Source of the DNA: JBBDSJ01 sp040905025
Lineage (GTDB): Bacteria; Pseudomonadota; Gammaproteobacteria; Methylohalomonadales; Methylohalomonadaceae
Length of the DNA stretch: 29,503 nt
Direction: 5' to 3'
Assembly (NCBI GenBank): GCA_040905025.1
Contig: JBBDSJ010000085.1
Coordinates: 1 to 29,503 of the forward strand
How positions within the stretch are numbered: the first letter of the stretch is position 1; each line of letters opens with the position of its first letter. Under the pieces are notes generated by a model. That model was given only the letters and a program-made list of their open reading frames with translations, was not told the DNA's origin and searched no databases. The translations under genes and the position numbers were made by a program. Shown here piece by piece: positions 1-7,719 of the stretch.

Positions 1-37
1 CAAAAAACAGCTACAGCGCATCAGCGATATTCTGTAA
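1..37 (+). CDS. C-terminal tail of an upstream gene (partial)
   Basis: The first bases read in frame 2 as KKQLQRISDIL followed by TAA at 35-37. The tail is charged and helix-like and would fit the end of a plus-strand gene whose body lies outside the window. Twelve codons cannot identify a family. It converges on ampE, with the REP doublet in between, which is a usual place for such repeats. The open frame could also be chance. Confidence 0.3.
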   Translation, partial: KKQLQRISDIL

Positions 38-61
38 GGCTGGGGGCAAGGCAAGGATGTG

Positions 62-129
62 TGTAGGAGCCGGGTTTACCCGGCGAATGCAGCGTTAGCA
101 TTATTCGCCCGCTAAAGCGGGCTTCTACA
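62..129. repeat. REP doublet (REPIN-like), two inverted REPs
   Basis: Two inverted arms, 62-88 and 103-129, match at about 23 of 27 positions when one is reverse-complemented. Both arms begin TGTAG and end GGCGAAT. Each arm has its own small hairpin (CCGGG-TTTA-CCCGG on the left, CCCGC-TAAA-GCGGG on the right). The 14-nt middle (89-102) is unpaired. The architecture and the GTAGGAGC...GCGAA consensus resemble Pseudomonas REP sequences, which are mobilised by RAYT (TnpA-REP) transposases. It sits between converging gene ends (1-37 plus, ampE minus), so it may also act as a transcript-end structure. No RAYT gene is in the window. Confidence 0.85.
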
Positions 130-162
130 GAAGTTAATATCAGGCAATAAACACGCCCTGCA

Positions 163-1092
163 TCAGCCCAGCCAGCCGGCAATCGTCATAATACCCAGCA
201 CACTTAACCAAACAATCAATGCGCGTTTCTGCAACGCATGCGCCGCATCCAGCCAGCTGATGATGTCGTCATCACTGAGTTCCTCGGGCAAACCCTCTTC
301 ACCACTGCGGTTTTCATCGCCGTAGATATTGCGAAACTGCAACGCGCCCAGACCACTTTCACGGATTACGGCTTCATTAACACGCACGTTTGCAGCTTCT
401 GCCGAACGCCAGTCATCCAGCGCCTCGACCAGGCTGCCAGCCAGTGCATGAGCGAGCGCCAGTAAACGGCTGCCGGGCCAGTTCAGCAAGTCATAAAGAT
501 CCTGGGCGGCCGCGGCGAAATTCCTGGCATCACTGGCCGGTGTCTGTTTTTCATCATTATCATGTTCAGTCAGATCCAGCTGGTGTAATTCTGTCGTGAG
601 TCGATAAAGCAAGGCACCGACCGGACCCAGTACGACAAACCAGAACAGTACGCTGAACAGCCGCACATTGGACTGCTCAAACAGACTCGCCAGAATGCCG
701 GCCAGTCCCGGCGGTTGCCGCTGCCGATCATGGAATCCGTTCAGTGCTGCCTCGGCTACGGCCGGATCGTCTTCCTGCAAGGCGTGTTGATATTGTTCAA
801 GCTGCTGGCGCAGATCCACCGGCCCCAGGCACAACAGCAATACAACCGTTGCCAGTACAAAATTCAGGACAATACTGTACTCATGCAACAACAGGCTCAC
901 CCCGGCCAGCACTGCCACGGGCAACAACAAAGCCAGCACCACACCCAATGGCCCGGCAATGAATCTCGATTGTCCGGCCTTGTGCAAGAGCCAGTGTGTG
1001 CTTGTATGAAACCAGCCGAAGTCACGCAGATGGTCGACGACGCCAATGAACCGTTCTATGGCCAGCGCGATCAGAATAGCAATCAGTGTCAT
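163..1092 (-). CDS. ampE: AmpE-family inner-membrane protein
   Basis: A 309-aa membrane protein of the AmpE/CobD-like family, co-transcribed with ampD and historically linked to sensing of beta-lactam or cell-wall damage; its biochemical activity is not settled. Hydrophobic segments lie at the N-terminus (about 1-18), around 48-90 (two spans), near 145-163 and at the extreme C-terminus (about 290-309). A soluble loop carries the family's conserved stretch around residues 195-260 (FAAAAQDLYDLLNWPGSR and ALAHALAGSLVEALDDWR). Its ATG overlaps the ampD stop as ATGA (1089-1092), indicating translational coupling. Length is near the E. coli protein (284 aa). The ampDE order and the family features make the call firm; a role in beta-lactamase control is inferred only. 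Confidence 0.9.
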   Translation of the reverse strand: MTLIAILIALAIERFIGVVDHLRDFGWFHTSTHWLLHKAGQSRFIAGPLGVVLALLLPVAVLAGVSLLLHEYSIVLNFVLATVVLLLCLGPVDLRQQLEQYQHALQEDDPAVAEAALNGFHDRQRQPPGLAGILASLFEQSNVRLFSVLFWFVVLGPVGALLYRLTTELHQLDLTEHDNDEKQTPASDARNFAAAAQDLYDLLNWPGSRLLALAHALAGSLVEALDDWRSAEAANVRVNEAVIRESGLGALQFRNIYGDENRSGEEGLPEELSDDDIISWLDAAHALQKRALIVWLSVLGIMTIAGWLG

Positions 1093-1694
1093 ACCGTAAT
1101 CTCCTTAAGCAGGCGGCGAAAATATTTCCAGTCAAATCCCGGGCCCGGATCAGTCTTGCGGCCGGGTGCAACATCACTATGCCCGACTATACGTGTTGCG
1201 GTAATAGCCGGAATTTCTTGCTGCAATAATCCGGTCAGCATACCGAGCTGGCGGTATTGCGGTTCGGTATAAGTCTGCTCATCACAGCCTTCAAGCTCAA
1301 TACCCACAGAAAAATCATTACAGGCACTGCGCCCGGCAAACATCGACTCACCCGCATGCCAGGCCCGATCCAGCAGTGACATAAACTGCGTCACCTGACC
1401 GGCGCGGTCTATAAACAGATGTGCAGATACCCGCAAGCCGGCGATTTCGGCGAAATACGGGTGCGCTTGTGGATCCAGTGTATTGGTGAAAAGTTCTTCA
1501 ACATGGCCACCACCATACTCCCCGGGTGGCAGGCTGATACCATGAATTATCAGCAGATCAATCTCAATGCCGGCGGGCCGTGCATCGCAATTCGGCGATG
1601 GCACATGACGCACGCCTGCCAGCCAGCCCGCCTGGATCGGGCCGCAAGCAGGCTTTATAGTCGCAGACTCAGTGTCGGGCATGGGTTCAGTCAC
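1089..1694 (-). CDS. ampD: 1,6-anhydro-N-acetylmuramyl-L-alanine amidase AmpD
   Basis: Cytoplasmic zinc amidase of the Amidase_2 (PGRP-like) family that removes the stem peptide from anhydro-muropeptides during peptidoglycan recycling, keeping AmpR-type inducers low. Numbered from the GTG at 1694, the zinc ligands fit H51 (IIHGIS), H172 (GHSDVAPGRK) and D182 (TDPG), with the conserved GIELEG glutamates at 133 and 135. The family start WLAGVRHVPSPNCDARP is clear at 24-40. There is no signal peptide, as expected for AmpD rather than periplasmic AmiD. The start is uncertain: GTG at 1694 or ATG at 1682, neither with a strong Shine-Dalgarno. It forms an operon with ampE (4-nt overlap) and is divergent from egtC across about 75 bp. 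Confidence 0.95.
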   Translation of the reverse strand: MTEPMPDTESATIKPACGPIQAGWLAGVRHVPSPNCDARPAGIEIDLLIIHGISLPPGEYGGGHVEELFTNTLDPQAHPYFAEIAGLRVSAHLFIDRAGQVTQFMSLLDRAWHAGESMFAGRSACNDFSVGIELEGCDEQTYTEPQYRQLGMLTGLLQQEIPAITATRIVGHSDVAPGRKTDPGPGFDWKYFRRLLKEITV

Positions 1695-1769
1695 ACGTCC
1701 ATGCTAGGCTAACGAACGTCACGGATAAAGTCCGGGTTCAAATCCACTGCTTTCTTGATTGTTAATGTT

Positions 1770-2546
1770 ATGTGCCGACTCGCCGCCTACGCAGGCCCAC
1801 CGCTACTGCTTGACCGGTTGCTACTTGCGCCTGAGCACAGTCTATACAAGCAGTCCTACGCGCCTAAAGAGATGCAAAACGCGCTGTTGAATGCCGACGG
1901 TTTCGGCGTCGGCTGGTATGACGACCATGGCAAGATTCGCAGCTATACCCGTACCTTGCCCATCTGGTCAGATCACAATCTGCCGCATCTGGCCGCCAGC
2001 CTCGAAGCCGGCATGTGGCTGGGCAATGTCCGCAGCGCCACACTCACTGACGGCGTCAGCGAAGCCAACACCCAGCCATTTTGTCATGGCCAGCTGATGT
2101 TCATGCATAACGGTTATCTGCAGGGCTTCAATCGCGACGTGCGCGAGCACTTTCATGAACGTCTGTCCGCAGGCATTTGCGCCAGCCTGCATGGCAATAC
2201 CGACTCCGAATACCTGTTTGCGCTGGTACGCCAATACTTGCAGGAGCAAGGCGACAACGACCTTGCCACGGCATTACAGGCGGCGGTGGCCGAAGTCGAC
2301 ACCTGGCTCGCTGGCCGCCAGGCGCTGCACGGGATCATTGTCAGTGACGGCAAGCAATTGGTGGTATTGCGCCAGGGCATGCGCTGTCTGGCACCGTCAC
2401 TGTACTGGACGAACCGGCACCCGGACTTTCCCGACGCGCTGGTGGTGGCATCCGAGCGGTTTGATGATGACACCAGCTGGCAACCGGTGACCGAAGACCT
2501 GATCATGGCCGGCAGTGCTGGACAGCCGCTGGAACAGGCATGTTGA
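1770..2546 (+). CDS. egtC: Class II glutamine amidotransferase, EgtC type
   Basis: N-terminal-nucleophile hydrolase of the class II glutamine amidotransferase family. In mycobacteria EgtC removes the gamma-glutamyl group from the EgtB product in ergothioneine synthesis. I place the start at ATG 1770, not the upstream in-frame TTG at 1755, because the protein must begin MCRLAAYAG so that Cys2 is exposed as the nucleophile. Other family marks are NADGFGVGWY (41-50), GNVRSATL (about 85-92), the HNGYL motif (113-117), NTDSE, and VASERFDDD near the C-terminus. It is 258 aa, normal for the family. The stop overlaps the next start (ATGTTGA), so the two are coupled. No egtA or egtD is nearby, so the substrate is not proven. 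Confidence 0.88.
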   Translation: MCRLAAYAGPPLLLDRLLLAPEHSLYKQSYAPKEMQNALLNADGFGVGWYDDHGKIRSYTRTLPIWSDHNLPHLAASLEAGMWLGNVRSATLTDGVSEANTQPFCHGQLMFMHNGYLQGFNRDVREHFHERLSAGICASLHGNTDSEYLFALVRQYLQEQGDNDLATALQAAVAEVDTWLAGRQALHGIIVSDGKQLVVLRQGMRCLAPSLYWTNRHPDFPDALVVASERFDDDTSWQPVTEDLIMAGSAGQPLEQAC

Positions 2547-3691
2547 AAAAACTGCGGCTGCGGCTGCAACGCTATCAGCAACTCGTGCTCGGCAGCGTCG
2601 CCGAATTCAGCCATAAAGCGGCACAACAACAATTTCATCCGGATTTAAGCCCGGCCGGCTGGCACCTCGGTCACTGCGTCTATACTGAACAATACTGGAT
2701 TGACGAAGTCGCGCGCCGGCAACCCCTGGCCGCTGAACTGCGCACATTGTATGTCCCCGAATATGCACCCAAACCCGAGCGCGGCAACCGGCTGCCGACC
2801 AGAGAAAAGCTGTTGGCATGGGCGCAGGAACAACAGCGGCTCAATCTCGACAAAATCGAGCAACTCTATACACAAAAGCAAAGCTCGCGACTGTTGCGGC
2901 GCGGTTATCTGATCGATTTTCTAATCCAGCATTATGCCCAGCATTACGAAACGCTGTGCCAGATCAAGGTACAACAACACCAACAGCTGGCAGCAAATTA
3001 CCGCGTCAACAAGCCTTTGCATGGCAATACGATCACACCTGACCTGTACGTGCTGCCTGCAGGTATATACGAGGTTGGCAGCACGCAATCTGACCGCGCC
3101 TATGACAACGAGCATGATCGCCATCAGGTAAAACTGGCAGGCTGCAACCTGGCGCAACAGCCGGTCAGCAATGCCCAGTATCTGGCGTTCATGCGCGCCG
3201 GTGGTTATGAAGAAGCCGGGTTCTGGTCCGACAACGGCTGGCGCTGGCAACAGAAAAACAACATTGTCCGGCCAGACCACTGGTGCCAGGATGCCGACGG
3301 TCGCTGGTACAGCATCGGCATTGACGGGCCTGCCGATCTACCGGCATCTGGTGCTGTATCGGGCTTGAGCTATTATGAAGCAGAAGCCTGTGCACGTTGG
3401 CTCGGTGGCCGCCTGCCACACGAACATGAATGGGAAACGGCACTACGCCAGGGCGGTTTGCAGAAAACCGGTCAGGCCTGGGAATGGTGCCGGAATCCAT
3501 TGTTCCCCTACCCGGGTTTTGCCGCATTTCCGTATGACGGTTACTCAATGCCGTATTTTGATGATGCGCATTTTGTCATGCGTGGCGGCAGCCGCTACAC
3601 ACAACGCGTAATCAAGCGGCCCAGTTTTCGCAATTATTTCGAAGCCGACAAACGTCATCAATTTGCCGGATTGCGTGTGGCTTTTGATTAA
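2540..3691 (+). CDS. EgtB-like non-heme iron sulfoxide synthase (DinB_2 + FGE-sulfatase domains)
   Basis: Two-domain enzyme. An N-terminal DinB_2 four-helix domain (about 1-150) is followed by an FGE-sulfatase/SUMF1 domain (about 165-383) that starts near GIYEVGS and contains RLPHEHEWE, VMRGGS and the final GLRVAFD. The iron triad expected of EgtB fits H45 (WHLGH), H131 and H135 (HYAQH). The family joins cysteine or gamma-glutamylcysteine (EgtB), or a selenosugar (SenA), to hercynine through oxidative C-S or C-Se bond formation. At 383 aa it is shorter than mycobacterial EgtB. The egtC partner upstream argues for an EgtB-type reaction, but the absence of EgtD means the acceptor must come from elsewhere. 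EgtB, SenA and a third specificity cannot be told apart from sequence alone. Confidence 0.82.
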   Translation: MLKKLRLRLQRYQQLVLGSVAEFSHKAAQQQFHPDLSPAGWHLGHCVYTEQYWIDEVARRQPLAAELRTLYVPEYAPKPERGNRLPTREKLLAWAQEQQRLNLDKIEQLYTQKQSSRLLRRGYLIDFLIQHYAQHYETLCQIKVQQHQQLAANYRVNKPLHGNTITPDLYVLPAGIYEVGSTQSDRAYDNEHDRHQVKLAGCNLAQQPVSNAQYLAFMRAGGYEEAGFWSDNGWRWQQKNNIVRPDHWCQDADGRWYSIGIDGPADLPASGAVSGLSYYEAEACARWLGGRLPHEHEWETALRQGGLQKTGQAWEWCRNPLFPYPGFAAFPYDGYSMPYFDDAHFVMRGGSRYTQRVIKRPSFRNYFEADKRHQFAGLRVAFD

Positions 3692-3717
3692 ACTGCTTTC
3701 TGAACCAGAAGATAACA

Positions 3718-5070
3718 ATGCTCATGGAACAAATAGAATCCTTACTGGGTGACATCAGCGGTTTCATCTGGGGCCTGCCGATGCTGATCATGCTGTTCGG
3801 GGTCGGCCTGTATCTGACCTTCGGCATGCATGCGATGCCATGGCGCAAGGTCGGCGCCGCCGTCCGCTATCTGTGGCAAGGCCGCGCAAGTGATGGCAAG
3901 GAAGGTGACATATCGCCGTTCCAGGCGCTGATGACGGCACTGTCCGGCGCGATTGGCACCGGTAATATTGCCGGCGTCGCCACCGCCATCTATCTGGGCG
4001 GCCCCGGCGCGGTATTCTGGATGTGGATGACAGCACTGGTCGGCATGGCCACCAGCTTTACCGAAGGTTATCTGGCGGTGCAATACCGCGAACGCGATGC
4101 CCTCGGCAATTACGTCGGCGGGCCGATGTATTACATCAAAAACGGGCTCGGCAAACGCTGGCTGTGGCTCGCCGGCACATTTGCGTTTCTCGGCACCTTT
4201 GCCGCGTTCGGCATCGGCAACATGGTGCAGGCGCATTCGGTGTCCGATGTCATGCAGTCCACGTTCAATATTCCGGGCTGGGTCACCGGTGCCGTGCTGG
4301 TACTGGTCACCGGTGCCGTGATCCTCGGCGGTATCAAGCGCATTGCCGAAGTCGCCGGCAAGCTGGTGCCATTGATGGCGTTTTTTTATATCGCTGGCGC
4401 GCTGTGGCTCATCGGCCGGCATTTTGATGCGGTACCGGCGGCACTGATGTTGATCGTCACCGATGCATTCACCGGTACAGCCGCCGCCGGCGGCTTTGCC
4501 GGTGCCGCCGCCTGGGCGGCGATCCGTTATGGTGTTGCCCGCGGTGCGTTTTCCAACGAAGCCGGCATGGGCAGCACACCGATAGCACATGCCGCGGCAC
4601 GTACCAATGATCCGTTCAAGCAGGGGCTGCTGGCCATGCTTGGCACATTCATTGATACGTTGATTGTCTGCACCATGACCGCACTGGCCATTATTCTGAC
4701 CGGTGTCTGGACCAGTGGTGATACCGGTGCACCGTTATCGGCACTCGCCTTTGAAACTGGCCTGCCCGGTCCCGGCGGCTGGATTGTCACGTTCAGTTTG
4801 ATGATTTTTGCCTTTACCACTTTGCTCGCCTGGAGTTATTACGGCGAACGTTGCGCCGAATATCTGTTTGGTGAACGCATCATCATGCCGTATCGCTATG
4901 CGTGGCTGGTGGTCATTTTTATCGGCACCTTGAGTAAAGTCGGGCTGGTCTGGATCATTGCCGAGATCATGAACGGCCTGATGGCAGTGCCTAACCTGAT
5001 CGCACTGGCGGCATTGAGTCCACTGGTATTCAAGGCCGTGAAAGAGCGGCTGGCGCGGGGCGATCTATGA
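3718..5070 (+). CDS. AGCS-family sodium:alanine/glycine symporter
   Basis: Inner-membrane Na+-coupled amino-acid carrier of the AGCS (SAF) family, 450 aa, with about eleven hydrophobic spans. Signature stretches are AIGTGNIAGVATAI (about residue 78), GGPMYYIKNGLG, and the very typical FSNEAGMGSTPIAHAAA (about 278-294). Start codons at 3718 and 3724 are both in frame; the 3718 one has only a weak upstream AGAAGATA. It lies 26 nt after the EgtB-like gene and overlaps nadC by ATGA, so it is likely in one operon with its neighbours. The substrate is probably alanine or glycine, by family. A role in supplying thiol precursors is speculation. Confidence 0.93.
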   Translation: MLMEQIESLLGDISGFIWGLPMLIMLFGVGLYLTFGMHAMPWRKVGAAVRYLWQGRASDGKEGDISPFQALMTALSGAIGTGNIAGVATAIYLGGPGAVFWMWMTALVGMATSFTEGYLAVQYRERDALGNYVGGPMYYIKNGLGKRWLWLAGTFAFLGTFAAFGIGNMVQAHSVSDVMQSTFNIPGWVTGAVLVLVTGAVILGGIKRIAEVAGKLVPLMAFFYIAGALWLIGRHFDAVPAALMLIVTDAFTGTAAAGGFAGAAAWAAIRYGVARGAFSNEAGMGSTPIAHAAARTNDPFKQGLLAMLGTFIDTLIVCTMTALAIILTGVWTSGDTGAPLSALAFETGLPGPGGWIVTFSLMIFAFTTLLAWSYYGERCAEYLFGERIIMPYRYAWLVVIFIGTLSKVGLVWIIAEIMNGLMAVPNLIALAALSPLVFKAVKERLARGDL

Positions 5071-5924
5071 TTGAACCGCCTTCGGTTAAAACTGTTCAGC
5101 ATGACGTCGCCGAGGCATTGGCTGAAGACATCGGCAGTGGTGATCTCACAGCCAGCCTGATCGATGCCGAAGCTGTAGCAACTGCAAACGTTATTTGCCG
5201 CGAACCGGCTGTATTGTGCGGCCGGCCCTGGTTTGATGAAGTCTTCCGGCAACTGGATGCGGCCATTCAAATCACCTGGCAATTTAATGACAGTGATGAT
5301 TTGCCGGTGCAGGCAACTGTATGTTCACTGACGGGATCGGCGCGCGCCCTGCTGACCGGTGAACGCACCGCATTGAATTTTTTACAAACGCTTTCAGGTA
5401 CAGCCACTACGACCCGCCGCTATGTCGATGCCGTCAAACCACATGCAGTCAAAATCCTTGATACCCGCAAAACCCTGCCCGGACTGCGACTGGCACAAAA
5501 GTATGCCGTGCGTTGCGGTGGTGGTCATAACCACCGTATCGGCTTGTTCGATGCGATCCTCATCAAGGAAAACCATATCGCCGCCGCCGGCAGTATCAGC
5601 GCGGCAGTCAATGCAGCCCGCCAATCAGCACAACAGGTCTTGATAGAAATTGAGGTGGAAAACCTCAATCAAATAGATGCAGCCATGACTGCCGGCGCCG
5701 ATCGCCTGCTACTGGATAATTTCAGTCAGGACGATCTGCAGGCTGCCGTGAAACAGATCAATGGCCGGGTTGAGCTGGAAGTCTCAGGCGGTGTGGATTT
5801 GAACACCGTGGCAGCGATTGCTGCCACCGGTGTCGATTACATTTCGATTGGCGGTCTGACCAAGCACCTGCATGCGATCGACTTTTCAATGCGATTTGTG
5901 AACAGTTACCAATCAGTCGATTAA
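5067..5924 (+). CDS. nadC: Nicotinate-nucleotide diphosphorylase (carboxylating), quinolinate phosphoribosyltransferase
   Basis: Converts quinolinate and PRPP to nicotinate mononucleotide, CO2 and pyrophosphate in de novo NAD synthesis; cytoplasmic. It is 285 aa, normal for NadC. The active-site basic cluster is visible: R100 (TGERTALN), DTRKTLPG (132-139), GGGHNHR (151-157), KENH (167-170), E197 (EVEN), LLLDNF (215-219 region) and EVSGGV (238-243). It ends in the C-terminal GVDYISIGGLTKH barrel stretch. The start ATG overlaps the symporter stop. In E. coli nadC lies directly divergent from ampDE; here three genes have come between them and nadC has become the last gene of that set. Confidence 0.98.
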   Translation: MIEPPSVKTVQHDVAEALAEDIGSGDLTASLIDAEAVATANVICREPAVLCGRPWFDEVFRQLDAAIQITWQFNDSDDLPVQATVCSLTGSARALLTGERTALNFLQTLSGTATTTRRYVDAVKPHAVKILDTRKTLPGLRLAQKYAVRCGGGHNHRIGLFDAILIKENHIAAAGSISAAVNAARQSAQQVLIEIEVENLNQIDAAMTAGADRLLLDNFSQDDLQAAVKQINGRVELEVSGGVDLNTVAAIAATGVDYISIGGLTKHLHAIDFSMRFVNSYQSVD

Positions 5925-5983
5925 ACAGCTACCATGACTTTTGAAGAGTAAATTTTTCCTGAACAATACCAGAAAAGACAGTG

Positions 5984-6070
5984 TTATGGCAGGGCCTTGG
6001 TGCACTTCGCCATGCTCGAATGTAAGCTTCGAGTCCACTCTATCAGGTCGGAAAATGTTTTAATTTGCAT
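5984..6070 (-). pseudogene. Truncated small ORF with strong ribosome site (gene remnant)
   Basis: A minus-strand ORF of 28 codons, MQIKTFSDLIEWTRSLHSSM...ALP, preceded by a good Shine-Dalgarno (AGGAGAG, 7-nt spacing). The amphipathic start FSDLIEWTRSLH looks like a real helical protein N-terminus that stops abruptly at TAA. I found no continuation in the other frames downstream. It may be the remnant of a small cytoplasmic protein cut by the event that brought in the metal block, or a genuine micro-protein. It lies in the 259-bp gap between nadC and the converging APC permease; the rest of that gap shows nothing else I can support. Confidence 0.4.
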
Positions 6071-6183
6071 GATCGATCTCTCCTAAATCGCTAAAATAAT
6101 TTCGCCATCATCCAGATACAATCTCTGGGATGATTGGACCCCAACTATCGTCATCTTCCGTTTGGGTAATAGCCTAATGCTGC

Positions 6184-7539
6184 TTAGTGGTGATGATGAG
6201 TGTGAGGGTCTTCATCTTCTGACTGCGCGGATTCTGGTGACGTTTTCAGGAAAACCTGTTCCGCTACGGCGATCACAATCATGGTAACAACCGCCACGCC
6301 AACCACAAACGGGTCGGTGTTCAGCTTGACCCAGACAAAGCCACCGAGCGCGAGAAGGTCCAGCACAATAGCCGTCACGGGTACCCAAGCCTGCGCCTTG
6401 ATATCCTCCCTCAGATAGCGAAGAACGCCCCAGTGAATGGCAATATCCATGATCAAGTAGAACACAATACCCAGCGCGGCAATCCGAGATAGGTCAAAGA
6501 ACGCCGTCAACACCAGCCCGAGCACTACGGTATAGACCAGCGTGTGCTTTTGAATGCTTCCTGGCATACCGAAATGGCTGTGAGGCACCAACTTCATTTC
6601 CGTCAGCATGGCCAGCATACGCGAAACCGCAAAAATACTGGCCAGAATGCCGCCGGCAGTGGCCATCATGGCAATGGCCACTGTGAACCAAACACCGTAA
6701 TCGCCCAATGCCGGTCGGGCGGCGGCAGCGAGAGAGTAATCCTGCGTCTGGATAATTTCGGAAAGCGAGAGATTGCTCGAAACAGCAAAGCCGACCAAGG
6801 TATAAATTATCACGCACGCCGCAATGGAAATCACTATCGCACGCCCAACGTTGCGATGGGGGTCTTGCACCTCAGAGCCACTGTTGGTAATCGTTGTGAA
6901 GCCCTTGAACGCCAGTATTCCGAGGGCGGTCGCCCCCAGAAAATTGCCCAAGGCGCCGGCCTCTAAGGTGCTGGAGAAGTCAACGGAAACGCTGTCGGCA
7001 ATCCAGACACCCACCAGCCCGAAAATCACAATACCCGCGATTTTCAAAATACCGATAAAGGACGCCACCCCCTGAATCATTCGGTTGCCAAGCAGGTTGA
7101 TCAAGAAGGCGGCGAGGATGAGCGACACCCCAAGAATGGGCACCATGCGACCACTCTCATCTCCGCCAAACAGCTGCATGGTGTAAGAGCCGAAGGTGCG
7201 GGCAAGGAAGCTCTGGGCGATGACCATCGAAAAATACATCAGTAAGGCATTGAAGGCCGTCGGCAGACGGTTTCCATAGGCCTTGTGCAGGTACATGCCA
7301 ATGCCGCCGGCTGACGGATAGGCGTTGGAAATCTTGATGTAGGAGTAGGCGCTAAAGCTGGCGATCACCGCGGCCGCCAGAAATGCCAACGGGAAAAGAG
7401 CGCCGGTCATCTGTGCCATTTGGCCGGTAAGCGCAAAGATGCCCGCACCGATCATGACGCCGGTTCCCAGCATTACGGTCCCGGCCAGCGTCAAACTACC
7501 TTCCCGGTAATGCGTTGTTCTGTCTTCCTGCTTCGCCAT
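6184..7539 (-). CDS. APC-superfamily amino-acid permease with His-rich C-terminal tail
   Basis: Inner-membrane permease of the amino acid-polyamine-organocation family, 451 aa with about 12 hydrophobic spans. The helix-1 substrate-binding motif reads GTGVMIGAGIFALTG (about 25-39), and a second typical stretch is AFKGFTTITNSGSEVQDP (about 210-227). Start ATG at 7539 has a clear CGGAGGG ribosome site. The cytoplasmic tail ends DEDPHTHHHH, a compact metal-binding-like run not general in the family. It is the last minus-strand gene of the copper block, downstream of the broken DUF411 gene. The substrate is unknown. A link to metal tolerance, for example export or uptake of a metal-binding amino acid, is inferred only from position and tail. 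Confidence 0.85.
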   Translation of the reverse strand: MAKQEDRTTHYREGSLTLAGTVMLGTGVMIGAGIFALTGQMAQMTGALFPLAFLAAAVIASFSAYSYIKISNAYPSAGGIGMYLHKAYGNRLPTAFNALLMYFSMVIAQSFLARTFGSYTMQLFGGDESGRMVPILGVSLILAAFLINLLGNRMIQGVASFIGILKIAGIVIFGLVGVWIADSVSVDFSSTLEAGALGNFLGATALGILAFKGFTTITNSGSEVQDPHRNVGRAIVISIAACVIIYTLVGFAVSSNLSLSEIIQTQDYSLAAAARPALGDYGVWFTVAIAMMATAGGILASIFAVSRMLAMLTEMKLVPHSHFGMPGSIQKHTLVYTVVLGLVLTAFFDLSRIAALGIVFYLIMDIAIHWGVLRYLREDIKAQAWVPVTAIVLDLLALGGFVWVKLNTDPFVVGVAVVTMIVIAVAEQVFLKTSPESAQSEDEDPHTHHHH

Positions 7540-7719
7540 AAACCCTCCGATTTAAGTTGCCCAGGCTAACGAACGTCATTGAATCCGCTGGAACGCTCTT
7601 ACTTCTGGGCATTCGTCAACACCGCTGCCAGCTCCAAACGCAGTTGAAGGTAAGATACTTGTGTCAGGCGGAGGCCGTACTCGTCCGGGTCATCGACGGC
7701 AAGTGCCAGGTCCGCGGTA

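Noticed and set aside
1721..1750. GGGTTCAAATCC, a tRNA T-arm look-alike upstream of egtC
   Set aside because: The flanking bases do not form a 5-bp T-stem, and no acceptor or anticodon arm surrounds it.
3742..4590. 282-codon minus-strand ORF opposite the AGCS symporter
   Set aside because: A low-complexity His/Gly/Ala-rich translation opposite an unmistakable transporter.
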